From the NCBI GenBank assembly GCA_038093975.1, contig JBBPTG010000036.1, forward strand, positions 62,001 through 126,000: DNA of 64,000 nt, written 5' to 3'. A program made the translations under genes and the position numbers. Source of the DNA: Chalciporus piperatus. Taxonomy: Eukaryota; Basidiomycota; Agaricomycetes; Boletales; Boletaceae. Each line of letters opens with the position of its first letter. The first letter of the stretch is position 1. Shown here piece after piece: positions 33,254 through 44,602 of this stretch. Below the pieces are notes generated by a model. The model had not been told where the DNA came from. It was given only the letters and a program-made list of their open reading frames with translations, and did not search any database.

Positions 33254-34004
33254 TGTACTCGAGTAGATGTAAATCAAGTGTATTGTACGCTACTCTACAG
33301 CGTCGTCCATGTCAGCCTCCCCATCTTCGTCCTCGTCCTCGTCCCGAGCATTGTAAGGTACTCCAAAGTCAGATATACTAAAACCAGGACGTTCAAGCAT
33401 ACAGAACCGAGCTACCTCTACATCCGTGTGCGGTAGCGTAATATTGATAGGTATCATAGCTACGACACTGCGAATAGTCTTGACATCTATTGCAGTGGTA
33501 TCCTCTAGCAGACTCGAAGCAGCAAGGACTTGAGAGGAAAGTTTGAGTAATACCGGATGTGGTTCGGAGTATGGGCGTATGATGGCGATATTACGGAAAA
33601 CATAATTTCCGTCATTGTTTCTAACCGAGACTTGAGTGAAAAATTGAACTTCACCACAACGAATCTTGCCGTCTTGTTCAAACTGCAAGACAGTTAGAGT
33701 TATACCAGCAATGAGAACCACGCAACATACCTTCACATTGCGAGAGACTCGAAGTTTATTGGGCGAGATGAGTGACTCACGCCAGAACGAGCGGGCCCTC
33801 TGTCCGTTAGGTAACTGTAAACGCGCCCATCGAGTGATTCGAGGCATATCCTGTCCAGGAGCGAGGAAGGGAGCAATACACCCGGCGACAGTTGGATCGG
33901 GAAGGCTAGGATATTTGGCTTGCTTGCGAAGAAGCGCATAGCCATCGCCTAGATCCTGGCCATTGGACTCGGGTGCCGTCGAAGGATTGAGCTCAGGGAG
34001 AATA

Positions 34005-34468
34005 TGTTATGATCTCTCACAACACGGCGGGACTTTAGGCAACACTAGGCCTATGTGAAGGATATGCTGAGTACTAAAACTTAATGACGGTGAAGTCACA
34101 AATGGATTAGACTGGGGTCTGTGATAAGTACAGGGCTACTTATATACTATTGAGATGTGCGCACAGACCAACAGCCGAATAAGGAAATCACAAAGGAAAA
34201 GATAGATAAGGTAAATGGAACGATGATAAGAAAAGGTACCAGGCACGGATTAGGGTCTAGGCCATGACATCATTGCTGACTCATCTGAGTCTGGACCTTT
34301 GTCACGTGACCTGATTATGTAATAGAATATGTAATAGATTATGTAATGCTACAAGGACTACCGGAGCGGATAAAGATGAATCCGGCTTGACCCCTAAGTT
34401 GTAGACAAAGTCCAGAGTTCGAATACTGTTGTAGGCAAAAGTTTGAAAAGTTTTTAAATACTATAACA
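34005..34468 (-). repeat. solo LTR 2 with exact target duplication GAATA
   Basis: A 464-bp copy of solo LTR 1 in opposite orientation, flanked by GAATA on both sides. Removing it with one flank restores ISILPELNPSTAPE in the Plavaka 2 frame. Confidence 0.93.
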
Positions 34469-36214
34469 GAATAGATATCAAGGCATTAACTCTACATCTT
34501 CGTACTCCCTCTCGTGCAAGATTAGCATATGGATGTAATGGCTGTCTGATCTCCTGTCCGAGGTTTCCTATCGTGCGCTCCATGGTCCATTGGGCATAGC
34601 ATATGGGCGGGCCTTTTTGGACGATCTCGGGAACTAAATGAACGACTTGATGGACGGCGGGTCGTACAAAGTGAGTACGGTCATGTCTTAGTTGATAGTG
34701 TGTCGTCTCGAACTCGAATTCCCATGTACACAAGAGAGTGTGCGCTTCTTGAAGCTGCTCTTGAGTGAGCGAGTGCTGACAAACAAGTTGGAATCCTCGA
34801 ACGAGCTTGCAAAAGTGAGTCCAGTATTGGAGCGGTAAGATGTCGTAGAGAAGGATAGGTGCGTATCCGAATGTATATAGCTGGAATTCCCAAGTTTTGT
34901 ACTGCGTGTTGATTTTCTCTGCGATGTTGCGTGGTTTACGGTCGAAAGAACCTGGCAGGTAACTGCCAGTTTTTGCTACAGCGGCGCCGTGACGAATCCA
35001 GATAGCTTGGTCTCGGAGAACTGCCCAGTCCCAGGTGGATTTATCATCTGTTCCAGTGGCGTCAATATTGGAACCGCGCCAGAGTGAGATGAGGAGATCG
35101 GAAAGGTTGCCGGCGAGATGCATTATGTCAGTAGTCATACAGAGGGGAACACCGAGGGATCGAGGGGGTCGGAGACCGAGGATAAGTGGGGGCTTAGTGA
35201 GGCCGGTCAGTGTTTTCGTCCTATCCCATTGAGTTTGGTTTCCGACAGATATGATCTTCATAAGGTTCTCTGCATATCCAGCTGACCCTCCTTGCGGGAC
35301 TTCAAAAACATCTACGTCGGGATGGTCTGATCCCGGAACAACGTGATCGCGTGGGCATAACAAGGCTGGATAGTAGTGATTGGCACCGTCTTTGCGTCGT
35401 CCCAGGACGCCACAGTAGAGACGGCAACCGTTTTTCCCACTGTGGCCAACCATCCCATCCCAATAAACGAGGCCGGGACCATCGGCAGTTGTGAACATGA
35501 GATAGAGGTCGGATATGTAGCGGGAGTTTGTGAGAGGATCCCACATGGGAAGGCCTTCATTCTGAATGGCGCCGAGATGATGGAAACCTGGAAATAAGAA
35601 GGAATCGACGTTCTTCAGCTTGTTGGGACCAGGTATGAAACCGCCAGGAAGGACATTGACTTTGCGGTAACGTGTGTTGGGAGATAGGTTCAGGATAATC
35701 CATATGTAGATCCAACAATCTGATTCTTTACTATCGTATAACTGAGCACCGTCAAGGGAAACCATCAGAACGATGTCACGCTCTTTGATGTCGCCGTCTA
35801 AAACTGCTCCCAGAAAGTCCCAGCCCATAACGATGTCGTCGATGATGGGAATAGCTCCGTTTGATTGGCGGATGTTATCTAATATAGCCTGTGTGCGTTC
35901 CCAAAGATATCGCATATCACGCGCACTTTCTGGGTTTCGAGTGCGCGCTTGGAGCTGGGGTCCGATTGGAATCGTAGTGAATTGTTGTGCAGGTACCTTG
36001 ATGCGGCCGTTGGATCCCTGTAACTTGGCTTCATTCCAGCGAGAGAGGTCACAGTGAGGACATTTGTCTAAGTTACTGAAAGGACCCGTAAAAGCGATAC
36101 ACATGTCCGGGCACATGTCGTGGTGGATCGCTTCAATACCGGTATAGGCACCGAGTATCTGCTCGACTCGATGGAAGCTAAGAATGTCGTGAACGCCGGG
36201 GGCATCCGGGACTC

Positions 36215-37020
36215 ATCAGCAAGACTGTAAAAAGTCTGAAATGACTGGAGCTTACTTGTCTGACTGGAGCCAGTCAGACAAGTGAGCCAGTAGCCAGGTG
36301 CCCCAGGCATCCAGTAGTCTCAGTCATCCAGTAACCAAGTGTTCCAGTCATCCAATAGTCTCAGTCATCCAGTAGTCCAGTGAGTCAGTGCTCCAGTAAC
36401 CTCAGTAGTCTCAGTCATCCAGTCATCCAGTCACCAAGTCATTTCAGTAGCCCCAGTGGCCCAGTGGCCAAGTGCTCCAATCATCCAGTCATCTCAGTCA
36501 CCCAGTAGTCCAGTGGTCCAGTCACCCAGTCAGTTCAGTGTGGCAGTGCTCCAGTCATCCAGTCACCCAGTCAGTTCAGTGTGGCAGTGCTCCAGTCATC
36601 CAGCCATCCAGTCATCCAGTAATATCAGTAACCCAGTAGCCCAGTTATTCAGTAATCCAGTAGCCTAGTAGTCCAATTGACAAGTGATTCCAGTAGTCCA
36701 GTAGTCCAGTAATCCAGTAGTCAAGCACTTCAGTAATCCAGTAGCCCAGTAGCCCAATTGACAAGTGATTCCAGTAATCCAGTAATCCAGTCACTCAGTG
36801 CTCCAGTAGTCCAGTAATCCAGTAATCTAATAATCCAGTCACCTTGTAGCCCAGTAGTCCAGTTGACAAGTGATTCCAGTAGCCTAGTTACTCAGTATGA
36901 CAGTCAGCCAGTCATCCAGTATACCATTGGGTTCAGAAACCTAGTCACTCAGGAATCCAGAAACTCGAGTGTTCAAGAAGTCAATTATTCCAGAAGCCGA
37001 GTAACTCCAATGCTCGAGAA
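36215..37020 (+). repeat. left satellite arm of element 1
   Basis: The first 70 bp are the TIR, including a 28-bp palindrome at 36255-36282. Then about 90 units of CAGTCATC, CAGTAGTC, CAGTAATC and similar follow. A higher-order unit with CAGTCAGTTCAGTGTGG occurs twice (36525-36600). Confidence 0.9.
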
Positions 37021-37100
37021 ATCCCGAAGTCAATCTGGTAGGCAGAGATTTAATAGGGTAGTTTCAAACAAATATATATCGTGTATTTAATACAATGTAT

Positions 37101-37700
37101 TTACAGGTGGTTGCATGGCGAGGGCTTGACAAAGGATGGCAAGCAGACTGATGAGCTCGAAACCATTACCCTCAGCCTCGGGGTCATCACCATCCAACTC
37201 CTAGTTGGCGACAGCGTGCGCGCGAAGACCACGGCAAACTCCTCGATGTTGGCTTCCTGTTTGTTCTCGATCTCGTCATTCTTGGTGTGTGCACAGAGCT
37301 CGATGATCATACCAATCATACCCCTCGTGACACGCTTGAGTTTGCTAGATGACTCTTCGTGATAGGTTATTTCCGTGAGCTTGTCGAGAGACTGGAAGGG
37401 CTTGAAATCCAAAAGCTTGAAGCCGGCACGGGAATGAGAGACGTCACGAAGAGCAGAGACGACGGAGGCCTTGATAGCATCCTGGTTCTCAGTACGGGAT
37501 GCACATGCAGCGGGGGCCATGGCATCAGCGGAGGAAGGAACGTAGGTACGAATCGTAGCCTTGTCGATGGTGAGCTTGTTGGTAGCGTTCGCGGGACGGA
37601 CAACGAACTGGATGTCTGTGCTGTTGATGAAGCGGGTGACGGAGTCCATGGGCGTTTCTGGGTCTTGGCGTTCGCGGGACGGACAATGGACTGGATGTCT
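37101..37700 (-). CDS. captured coding fragment in element 1 core
   Basis: The minus-strand frame reads MDSVTRFINSTDIQFVVRPA, then NKLTIDKATIRTYVPSS and a 120-residue stretch including RAGFKLLDFKPFQSLDKLTE. I recognise no domain. Just upstream a related IQSIVRPANAKTQ piece is present, so the segment is partly duplicated. A homologous piece lies inverted at 38211-38350. The GC content and codon-like structure suggest capture from a host gene. Confidence 0.4.
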   Translation of the reverse strand, partial: RHPVHCPSRERQDPETPMDSVTRFINSTDIQFVVRPANATNKLTIDKATIRTYVPSSADAMAPAACASRTENQDAIKASVVSALRDVSHSRAGFKLLDFKPFQSLDKLTEITYHEESSSKLKRVTRGMIGMIIELCAHTKNDEIENKQEANIEEFAVVFARTLSPTRSWMVMTPRLRVMVSSSSVCLPSFVKPSPCNHL

Positions 37701-37841
37701 GCTGTTGATGAAGTGGTTGAGGGGGTTGGTTACCTTGGCACTTGGGAGACTGAAGGATCAAGACATACCTGTAGTCCGTCTTGAAGGCAGCTTTGATGGA
37801 CTGTCAAAGGTACCAAAGACTTGGTCAAGGTCCAGATGACG

Positions 37842-37923
37842 AAACGACCAGGAGCGGACACGACCAGGAGCGGACACGACCAGGAGCGGACACGACCAGG
37901 AGCGGAAACGACCAGGAGCGACT
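37842..37923. repeat. 16-bp tandem repeat in element 1 core
   Basis: Five copies of CGACCAGGAGCGGACA, the last two with small changes. Confidence 0.85.
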
Positions 37924-38164
37924 GGAGGATGTTCAACCTCTGGACGTTGGTAAGTTTGACACCGCAGAGGTTACGGAATACCCACGGCGTTGGTGGCAAC
38001 GGCGGTTGCGCACCTCGGAGCCTTGATTTGCATGGGCGTTAAGGCTCTTGAGGAGGACGACAGCGGCTTCTTGTTCTTCTGGTTCGAAGGTTGGGTTGTA
38101 AGTAGTTAGACGTGTTTGATGTGCGACTCTGAGCTTACCAAGCGCTTACATAATATTCCAGTTC

Positions 38165-38360
38165 AACTCTTTGAAGTCCTCGCTCCTCTTGCGCTCCTCG
38201 CTCAACAACGTTGCTCGTCGTCAGCTCTCGTTGGCTGAAATTCAGTCCATCGTTTGTCCCGCGAACGCCAAGACCCAGACCGTCACCCGCTTCATCGACA
38301 GCTCAGACATCCAGTCCGTCGTCCGTCCTGCGAATTCTACCAACTTCGTACGCATGTCAG
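38165..38360 (+). pseudogene. inverted partner of the captured coding fragment
   Basis: The plus strand reads LLLRSSLNNVARRQLS, then EIQSIVCPANAKTQTVTRF and DSSDIQSVVRPANSTN, the same peptide text as the minus-strand fragment. The first part, rich in Arg, Leu and Ser, looks like a mitochondrial presequence. The open frame is cut after about 98 codons. Confidence 0.4.
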
Positions 38361-38434
38361 CCGCTTCTTCAAACGAGCTCAACCGCTCGTTTCCGCACAC
38401 CAGAGGACACCCGCGCACACCGGTGCACCACGGT

Positions 38435-38800
38435 ACGCTCCCTCGCTCTCTCTGGCCTTGCCACTGACCCCACCCATCCATCAAGCTCACCCATTGTCCT
38501 CTCCTTTCATCCTCCTCCCTTTCTGCACCAGGTAAGTCTTTGCTCTCTCTGGCCTCGTCACTGACCTCATCCATCCATCCAGCTCACCCACTGTCCTCTC
38601 CTTTCATCCTCCTCCCTTTCTGCATCAGGTAGGTCTTTGCTCTCTCTGGCCTTGTCACTGACCTCATCCATCCATTCAGCTCACCCATTGTCCTCTCCTT
38701 CCATCCTCCTCCCTTTCTGAACCAGGTAAGTCTTTGCTCTCCATGGCCTTGTCACTAATCTCATTCATCCATCCAGCTCACCCATGCTGCACTTCAGTCC
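38435..38800 (+). repeat. 98-bp tandem array with splice-donor motifs
   Basis: Three to four units repeat GGTAAGTCTTTGCTCTCTCT, then GGCCTTGTCACTGACC, a CATCCATCCAG and CTCACCCATTGTCCTCTCC block, and a C/T-rich run ending in CAG. Each unit therefore has a consensus 5' splice site and a polypyrimidine-AG. Confidence 0.8.
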
Positions 38801-38935
38801 TCCCTCCAACCTTAGCTAGAAGTCTTGATGTAGTAGATACTTCTTGAATGTCATCATTGCTTGTCACCCCTCTCTGCTTCCAGTTAGATCCTTGAGTGAC
38901 AGATACTAGTACAGAATGAGCTGGCTCATTGTACT

Positions 38936-39840
38936 GGATGACTGAGTGACTGAGTGACTGGGTAACTGGATAACTGGGTAACTGGGTAACTGAGTGACTG
39001 AGTGACTGGATAACTGGGTAACTGGGTAACTGAGCTACTGAGTGACTGGATGACTGAGTGACTGAGTGACTGGATAACTGGGTAACTGGGTAACTGAGCT
39101 ACTGAGTGACTGGATGACTGAGCTACTAGGACAACTGGATGACTGGGATACTTGGCTATTGGGTGACTGAGCTACTAGATGACTGGATGACTTGGCTACT
39201 GGGTGACTGAGCTACTAGATGACTGGATGACTTGGCTACTGGGTGACTGAACTCACTTGCCAACTGAATTACTGGACCACTGGATTGCTTAGTTACTGCA
39301 CTACTGGGCTACTGGAGTACTGAAGTACTGGGCTACTGAGCTACTGGATTACTAATATTACTGGATGACTGGAGCACTGGAGCACTGCCACACTGAATTG
39401 ACTGGGTGACTGGAGCACTGGAGCACTGCCACACTGAATTGACTGGGTGACTGGAGCACTGGAGCACTGCCACACTGAACTGACTGGGTGACTGGACCAC
39501 TGGACTACTGGGTGACTGAGATGACTGGATGATTGGAGCACTTGGCCACTGGGCCACTGGGACTACTGAAATGACTTGGTGACTGGATGACTGGATGACT
39601 GGGACTACTGAAATGACTTGGTGACTTGGTGACTGGATGACTGAGACTACTGAGGTTACTGGAGCACTGACTCACTGGACTACTGGATGACTGAGACTAT
39701 TGGATGACTGGAACACTTGGTTACTGGATGACTGAGACTACTGGATGCCTGGGGCACCTGGCTACTGGCTCACTTGTCTGACTGGCTCCAGTCAGACAAG
39801 TAAGCTCCAGTCATTTCAGACTTTTTACAGTCTTGCTGAT
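38936..39840 (-). repeat. right satellite arm of element 1
   Basis: This is the reverse complement of the left arm type. The higher-order unit is present three times (39380-39490) against two in the left arm. The 28-bp palindrome recurs at 39773-39800. Confidence 0.9.
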
Positions 39841-41178
39841 GGAACTGAGATTTAGTCGAACGGCAAATGGTTTCATATGCAGTTTGAGATGAGTGCTCGA
39901 GCGCAAGGTATGTGGAGATGCTGTGTCTGATTCCAGGGCTATCTATGATCAAGGGGACATTGGGTGGGTTGCGAAGCCGTTCCAAAGCGATGTCGCTTAG
40001 CTTGGCAGTGGGATCAAAAAGAGATGCATTTCGAATTTGTTTGACAAACTCCATCGTGTTTATCAGCGGTAGGAATCGGGCAGCATTACTAAGCTCGTCG
40101 ATATCAATCTCTGGACGAGGTCTCTGCTGGTAAACGATGTGGTGATTGGGAGGTGGGGGGCGCTCTTCCGAGGGTTCGCGAGAAGGGGAACGAGGGGGTG
40201 GGGGACGCTCTTCCGAGGGTTCGCGAGAAGGGGAACGACGCGGCTCCGAAGGTTCACGAGAAAATGGATGTTGCTCTTGCGAGGGTGAACGAGAAGGGTA
40301 ACGACGCTCCTCAGAAGGTTCACGAGAGGGGGAATGACCAGGAAGGAAGGGGGATGGTGGGCCAGGAGATGGTGGTGGCGGGGTGTCATTCTAATTGACG
40401 AATGCGAGTAGTTGCATAAGTAAGAAACAAGAAACAAGAAGAGAAGATGTACCTGCTGACGTCCTCTCTTGCTCGGGCCTGGTACGGCCTGGTCGTTCTC
40501 TGACTCACATGTCCGTTTTGAGGCGTCAGGACGTCTGCGCACTGTGATACCTTTGGGTTTGGGGTTTCGAGAGGGATCTACACCCGGTAGCACAAGTTTA
40601 GCTTCTTGCATACACTCCCGCTCCTCGTTAGACTTGGCTTCTTTTAGGTGACGAAACCAAGTCGCTGCAGAAACTACATGGGGCTGCCCAAAATTGTGTG
40701 CGGAGCAAACACAATTGAAGCGGGTGGCTGTATCCTGAGGATGCATCAGCGGTAAGAGAGAGGTGTGTTGGGCGTTGGCTGTAGACTGTTCTACAGCCAA
40801 TGCCAAACACACGCCGTCCACGAGGCAGCAGTGCTGCTACTTCCATTGACATTGCCATTGCAGCGCCATTGCAGCATTGGCAGAGTGATCGACATTTTGG
40901 TGTAAACAGATAAGGACAGATAAGGACAGATAAATATTGCTAAATACAGATAAAACCATAGAGGGACATAACTCGGCATAGCCACTTTTCACTGGGAGTG
41001 ACTGTCCATCTGCCAACAGAATTCATCTTGAATCTTCCTTGCTCCCTCCAAACGCACCCACCGCTCGTTCCACTCTCTATTCGCGCTTCCTCCTAACTTC
41101 CTTCTTCTCTGTTCGTTCGAGCGCCACACACCTCTTGAATTATTTGATCTACGTGTCCAGCCATTTTGCAAAGTAAAA

Positions 41179-44100
41179 ATGTCCAACATTAGGATGTACG
41201 TGCAATCTCTCTCCACTTGTCATCTTATTTCAATTTGACTATCCTATTTTTCCAATCAAAGTGCCCTACAACCACCCCCAAATGTCGATTTTGTAGTCGG
41301 TGAGTTGCGTGTGCTCCGGCACTTGTCGTGTTCTTAACTTCCCACTCGTTCATTCGGTTACTTGGACGGCTCTGCTCTTCGATGAAATTTTCGAACCTCG
41401 CACATGGACTTGGTGTGGGTAATAATGGGTCACTTCCGGGGTAATCAGGCTATCCTGGTATTCCCCCAGGCGCCAAAGATCGACCTCAGGCGGCTGTCAA
41501 AGGGGTATGTAGATGCCATTCATTGCCATGAATTCTCGTCCTAAACCTGTCACAGGCCGTCGAAGTCCGAATTGGTCCCGCGGGCGTCAAAGCCAAGTGG
41601 GTACGCGTCGAGCTCAAGAAGATTGAGACACTCCCAGGTGGCGGTCAAGCAAACGCATACTTTGACCACGTCGGCCCAAGTCCCATATCACTTTGGCAGT
41701 CGAGCGAAGATTACTCCTTGTTACATTCGGTGCGTGAATACTTATCGTTTCTCTACCGACCGCGGTGCTGATGACGATCTCTTCTGGGGTATTTCAATAG
41801 CAAGATTTCCCTTTTTTGATTCGCATTCCCGAGTCCATACCACCGAGCATTGCGTTGGAGAGAGGGGGTGAGTCCGCTTTGCTTTACGAAAAAGCCTATA
41901 TTTCTCATTTCTTGGTTCTGTTAGCAGCTGGTATTCGATATGAGCTTGTCGCGACTGTTTGTACGCTTGGTAAGGGGTGAGTATTCTTGGACGTGAACAA
42001 TTTCGCTCTCCGTCCCCTCTAACTAGTAGCAGGGGTTTCTTCCGTCGCCGCAAAACCTCTGTAGCATCTCAAGCCACGACTATCATCATCGACAAACACG
42101 AGCTTCATTCTACATGGCCTGTTTACTCCCAACCTGAATCACGCTCCGTCCATCAAGACGGTGTCCATCTTACCGTCGAGCGCGGGCGAACTTGTTATGG
42201 GCCTGGAGATCGTGTCTGTGTCACGGCGATCCTCAAATCAGAAGCCGTCCACCCTGTTGTCCTCCGAGGGTTCGAGTTTACGTTGAAGGAAACCACCATC
42301 TTCCGTGCGGGTCCTCAAACGACTGCGATGCGGAGTGGACCCCAAGTGAAAACAGCAAACATCGGAGAACAAAAGGTTCCCCTCAACGTGACGTTGTATG
42401 CCAATACACAGCACAAAGCCGAACTGGGATGTCTGATCCCCAATACGCACACGACGACGACGTTAAATGCAGCGAGACACATAGACATCACATATGTGAT
42501 CGTCGTTAGGGCATGGACTGGAGCTATGCAGAGCATCATGATGGAGTTGCCCCTGATTGTGTCGAACTGGCCGAGGTGAGTAGATTCGATGTGTTGTTCT
42601 CTGGAGATGAAATAACCCGATGCCTCGCCTCCTTCCAGGAATGTATCAGAAGAAGCTATCAGGTATGTCGTGGGAGGTTTCAACTCCCAACTTTTTTCTT
42701 CGTAATATCTTTTCATCATCTCCACAGACGCATCGGTGTTGCGCCTAGTTTGTGCGTCAACTCTCCCTCAACCCCGATAACCGTACCCATTACCACAACC
42801 CTGACCCGGCCCCTCACTGGCGACTCTCAATCCCGCAATGTTTCAAACGACTTCAACTCACGCACGTCCCTTGCACCCCCGAAACAGTCAGTTCTGTATA
42901 ACACGGCACCGACGGGTCATAATGGCGCTGCGGACCAACTGCTAGAGGTAGACGAACTAGGGGCGCTCGCGGTTGGTTCTGGGAGCAGGCTAGCTGGCAC
43001 GATCAACCACCCAGGATACGGTTCTTCCAACCGACCATCCTCTCGAGGAGAACTAGGTGGTATTCAAGAAGATGACATTGCCTCATCTACCAGCCAAAGC
43101 GATGCACGTACCTCGCGGAGACGACCGAGCGCGAATGCTCAGAATAGGTTTACGATAACGAATATCAGCGAGAAGGACGCAGCTGAGGGTATCAATCCTC
43201 AGGTGATGAGGGCGACTCAAACTACGACCCCACCGTCGCGCCCTTCGCACAAAGCGTGGCTTTCTGCGGAGGATGAGAAGAAGAAGTTGTATGACAATGC
43301 TGTGGCGAAAGTGCAGAAGGTACAAGGGGCAGCTGCGATGGTGAGCGCGACCGCTACTAGCGATGTAAGGACCCTTTCTTTCGTTGCGTCTTTTGCATTA
43401 TCTGATGGATGATGTAGATCGCCAGCGTGAATAGCGTAGGGTCTGCGACGACATCCAAGAGGTCGACCCCTTGGCCGACCGCGGAAGAGGAAAAAATACG
43501 GCTGTACGATCACGCTCAGGCGACTGCGAAACGAACTCAGGCCTTTGGGGTCTCCTCCTCATCTATGCACAGCCGCAGTAGCTCAGAAGCCAATTCCCCA
43601 TCTCCACGAGAGAAGCCATCCTCTTCGAGCGCGCCAGTGCCGGGCCCGGCCATGTCAGCCGGGGAGGCCATGTACCATCAGGCGGTATCCTCGATGTCGA
43701 AGCCATCTCACCCTATCAATCCCCCGAGTACCTCACCCTCTCCTCCTTTGCCAGCGTCAAACCCACGTAACGTGCCCCACTACCGGTCTGCGGAAGAAGA
43801 GAAAGCGGCGCTCAAGCGATATCATGAGGCCAAACTCGCCGTAGATCGGAGCCACAACACGCAGTACGCGTCGAGGGAAGGTATCGTTGCCTCCTCCTCG
43901 GGTAGTGGTGCGCCGATCTCCTACGATAGTCTTTACCCTCAGCCTGCATATAGTGGTCCCCCACCTGCGGAGAGCGGATTGTCTGAAAAGGAGATATTAA
44001 GGAGGCGACTGGAGGAGCAGGACAAGATTGCGTTTGCCCTGCAGCAGCAACAACAAAATTTACCACAGACCGGACCCCCGCAGCCCCCGCCGCGTACGAA

Positions 44101-44602
44101 CAGCACTCGTGCTCCACCGGCCCCTCCAACGGCAGTGAATGGCTTTAAGCCTCTGACAGCAGCAGAAGAAAAGGCACAGCTACGCGCCAAGTACGAGTCG
44201 GAGAATAGGGAGCCATTTACTGGCCATGGCGTGCAGTCCCCCACGCCCCGCCATCCCTATGGGGGCCCACCGATTCCCCTCGCAGATGAACCATCCCCAC
44301 CTCCCCTGATGCCCCGCCCTCCTGTGGAGTACATACAAGAAACGCAGGAAGTCGACATGCGAGTGAGGTACTACGATTCCCTTGGGGTGGGGCTAGCGGA
44401 AGCTCTCGATGATTTTCCATCTCGGTCTGGCTCCATGCGGGTAACCTCCCCGGTGGCTAACCCCCAGTTGGACATGCGGCCATTCTCACCGTTCAATGTG
44501 GCGATTGGGTACGAGGGACGGCCTTCGTTGGTGTCGACCGGACCTGCACCTGCACATGCACATGGTTGGCCTCCCCCTCCACCCCCGCAAGCACAACATT
44601 GA
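41179..44602 (+). CDS. arrestin-domain (alpha-arrestin-like) protein, 929 aa
   Basis: Ten exons join in frame: 41179-41195, 41262-41299, 41449-41504, 41556-41729, 41801-41867, 41928-41976, 42033-42575, 42639-42662, 42728-43364, 43418-44602. The N-terminal half has arrestin-fold text: VEVRIGPAGVKAKWVRVELK, RIPESIPPSIALERG, VERGRTCYGPGDRVCVTAIL, EFTLKETTIFR and IDITYVIVVRAWTGA. The C-terminal half is disordered, rich in Pro, Ser and Gln. It repeats a short motif, AEEEKxxLY or AEEEKxxL, four or five times, preceding predicted helices. Alpha-arrestins are adaptors that recruit ubiquitin ligases to membrane transporters; PPPY-like sequences are present (PPPAESGL, PPPPPQ) but I see no clean PPxY. 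The gene looks intact and is flanked on both sides by transposon DNA. Confidence 0.85.

Larger units (their letters stand above)
36215..39840. mobile_element. element 1, satellite-armed TIR element
   Basis: The ends are ATCAGCAAGACTG and its exact inverse. The match continues for at least 200 bp with almost no difference by eye, then more loosely to about 450 bp. Both arms consist of 8-bp units of type CAGTNNYC. The core (37030-38930) holds inverted coding fragments, a 16-bp array and a 98-bp array. No transposase is recognised. Deleting ATCAG...CTGAT exactly rejoins the Plavaka 2 frame (SQF-R-VPDAPGVHD), so no target duplication needs to be assumed. Confidence 0.8.
33290..40821 (-). pseudogene. 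Plavaka transposase 2, interrupted by element 1 and a solo LTR
   Basis: The N-terminus at 40821 has a CxC-H type finger (FNCVCSAHNFGQPHVVSAAT). An intron near 40452-40390 leads to repeats of SREPSEER, then MEFVKQIRNASLF and ISTYLALEHSSQTAYETICR. Element 1 (36215-39840) interrupts at SQF. On the far side the reading resumes GVHDILSFHRVEQILGAYTG, DMCPDMCIAFTGPF, CPHCDLSRW, the DDE-core texts SDCWIYIWIILNLSPNTRY and LPGGFIPGPNKLKNVDSFLF, and GGSAGYAENL. After solo LTR 2 the C-terminal domain follows: GYALLRKQAKYPSLPD, RWARLQLPNGQRARSFWRE, DVKTIRSVVAMIPI. Without the two insertions the gene would be nearly intact, so it was disrupted recently. Confidence 0.9.

Noticed and set aside
36290..37020. 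CAGTCATC-type array taken as a CRISPR-like array
   Set aside because: The repeats are 8 bp without unique spacers, the genome is eukaryotic and there are no cas genes. It is a satellite.
17206..40821. TET/JBP dioxygenase genes, which accompany some fungal DNA transposons
   Set aside because: No HxD...H dioxygenase core was seen in any frame near the Plavaka or other transposon genes.
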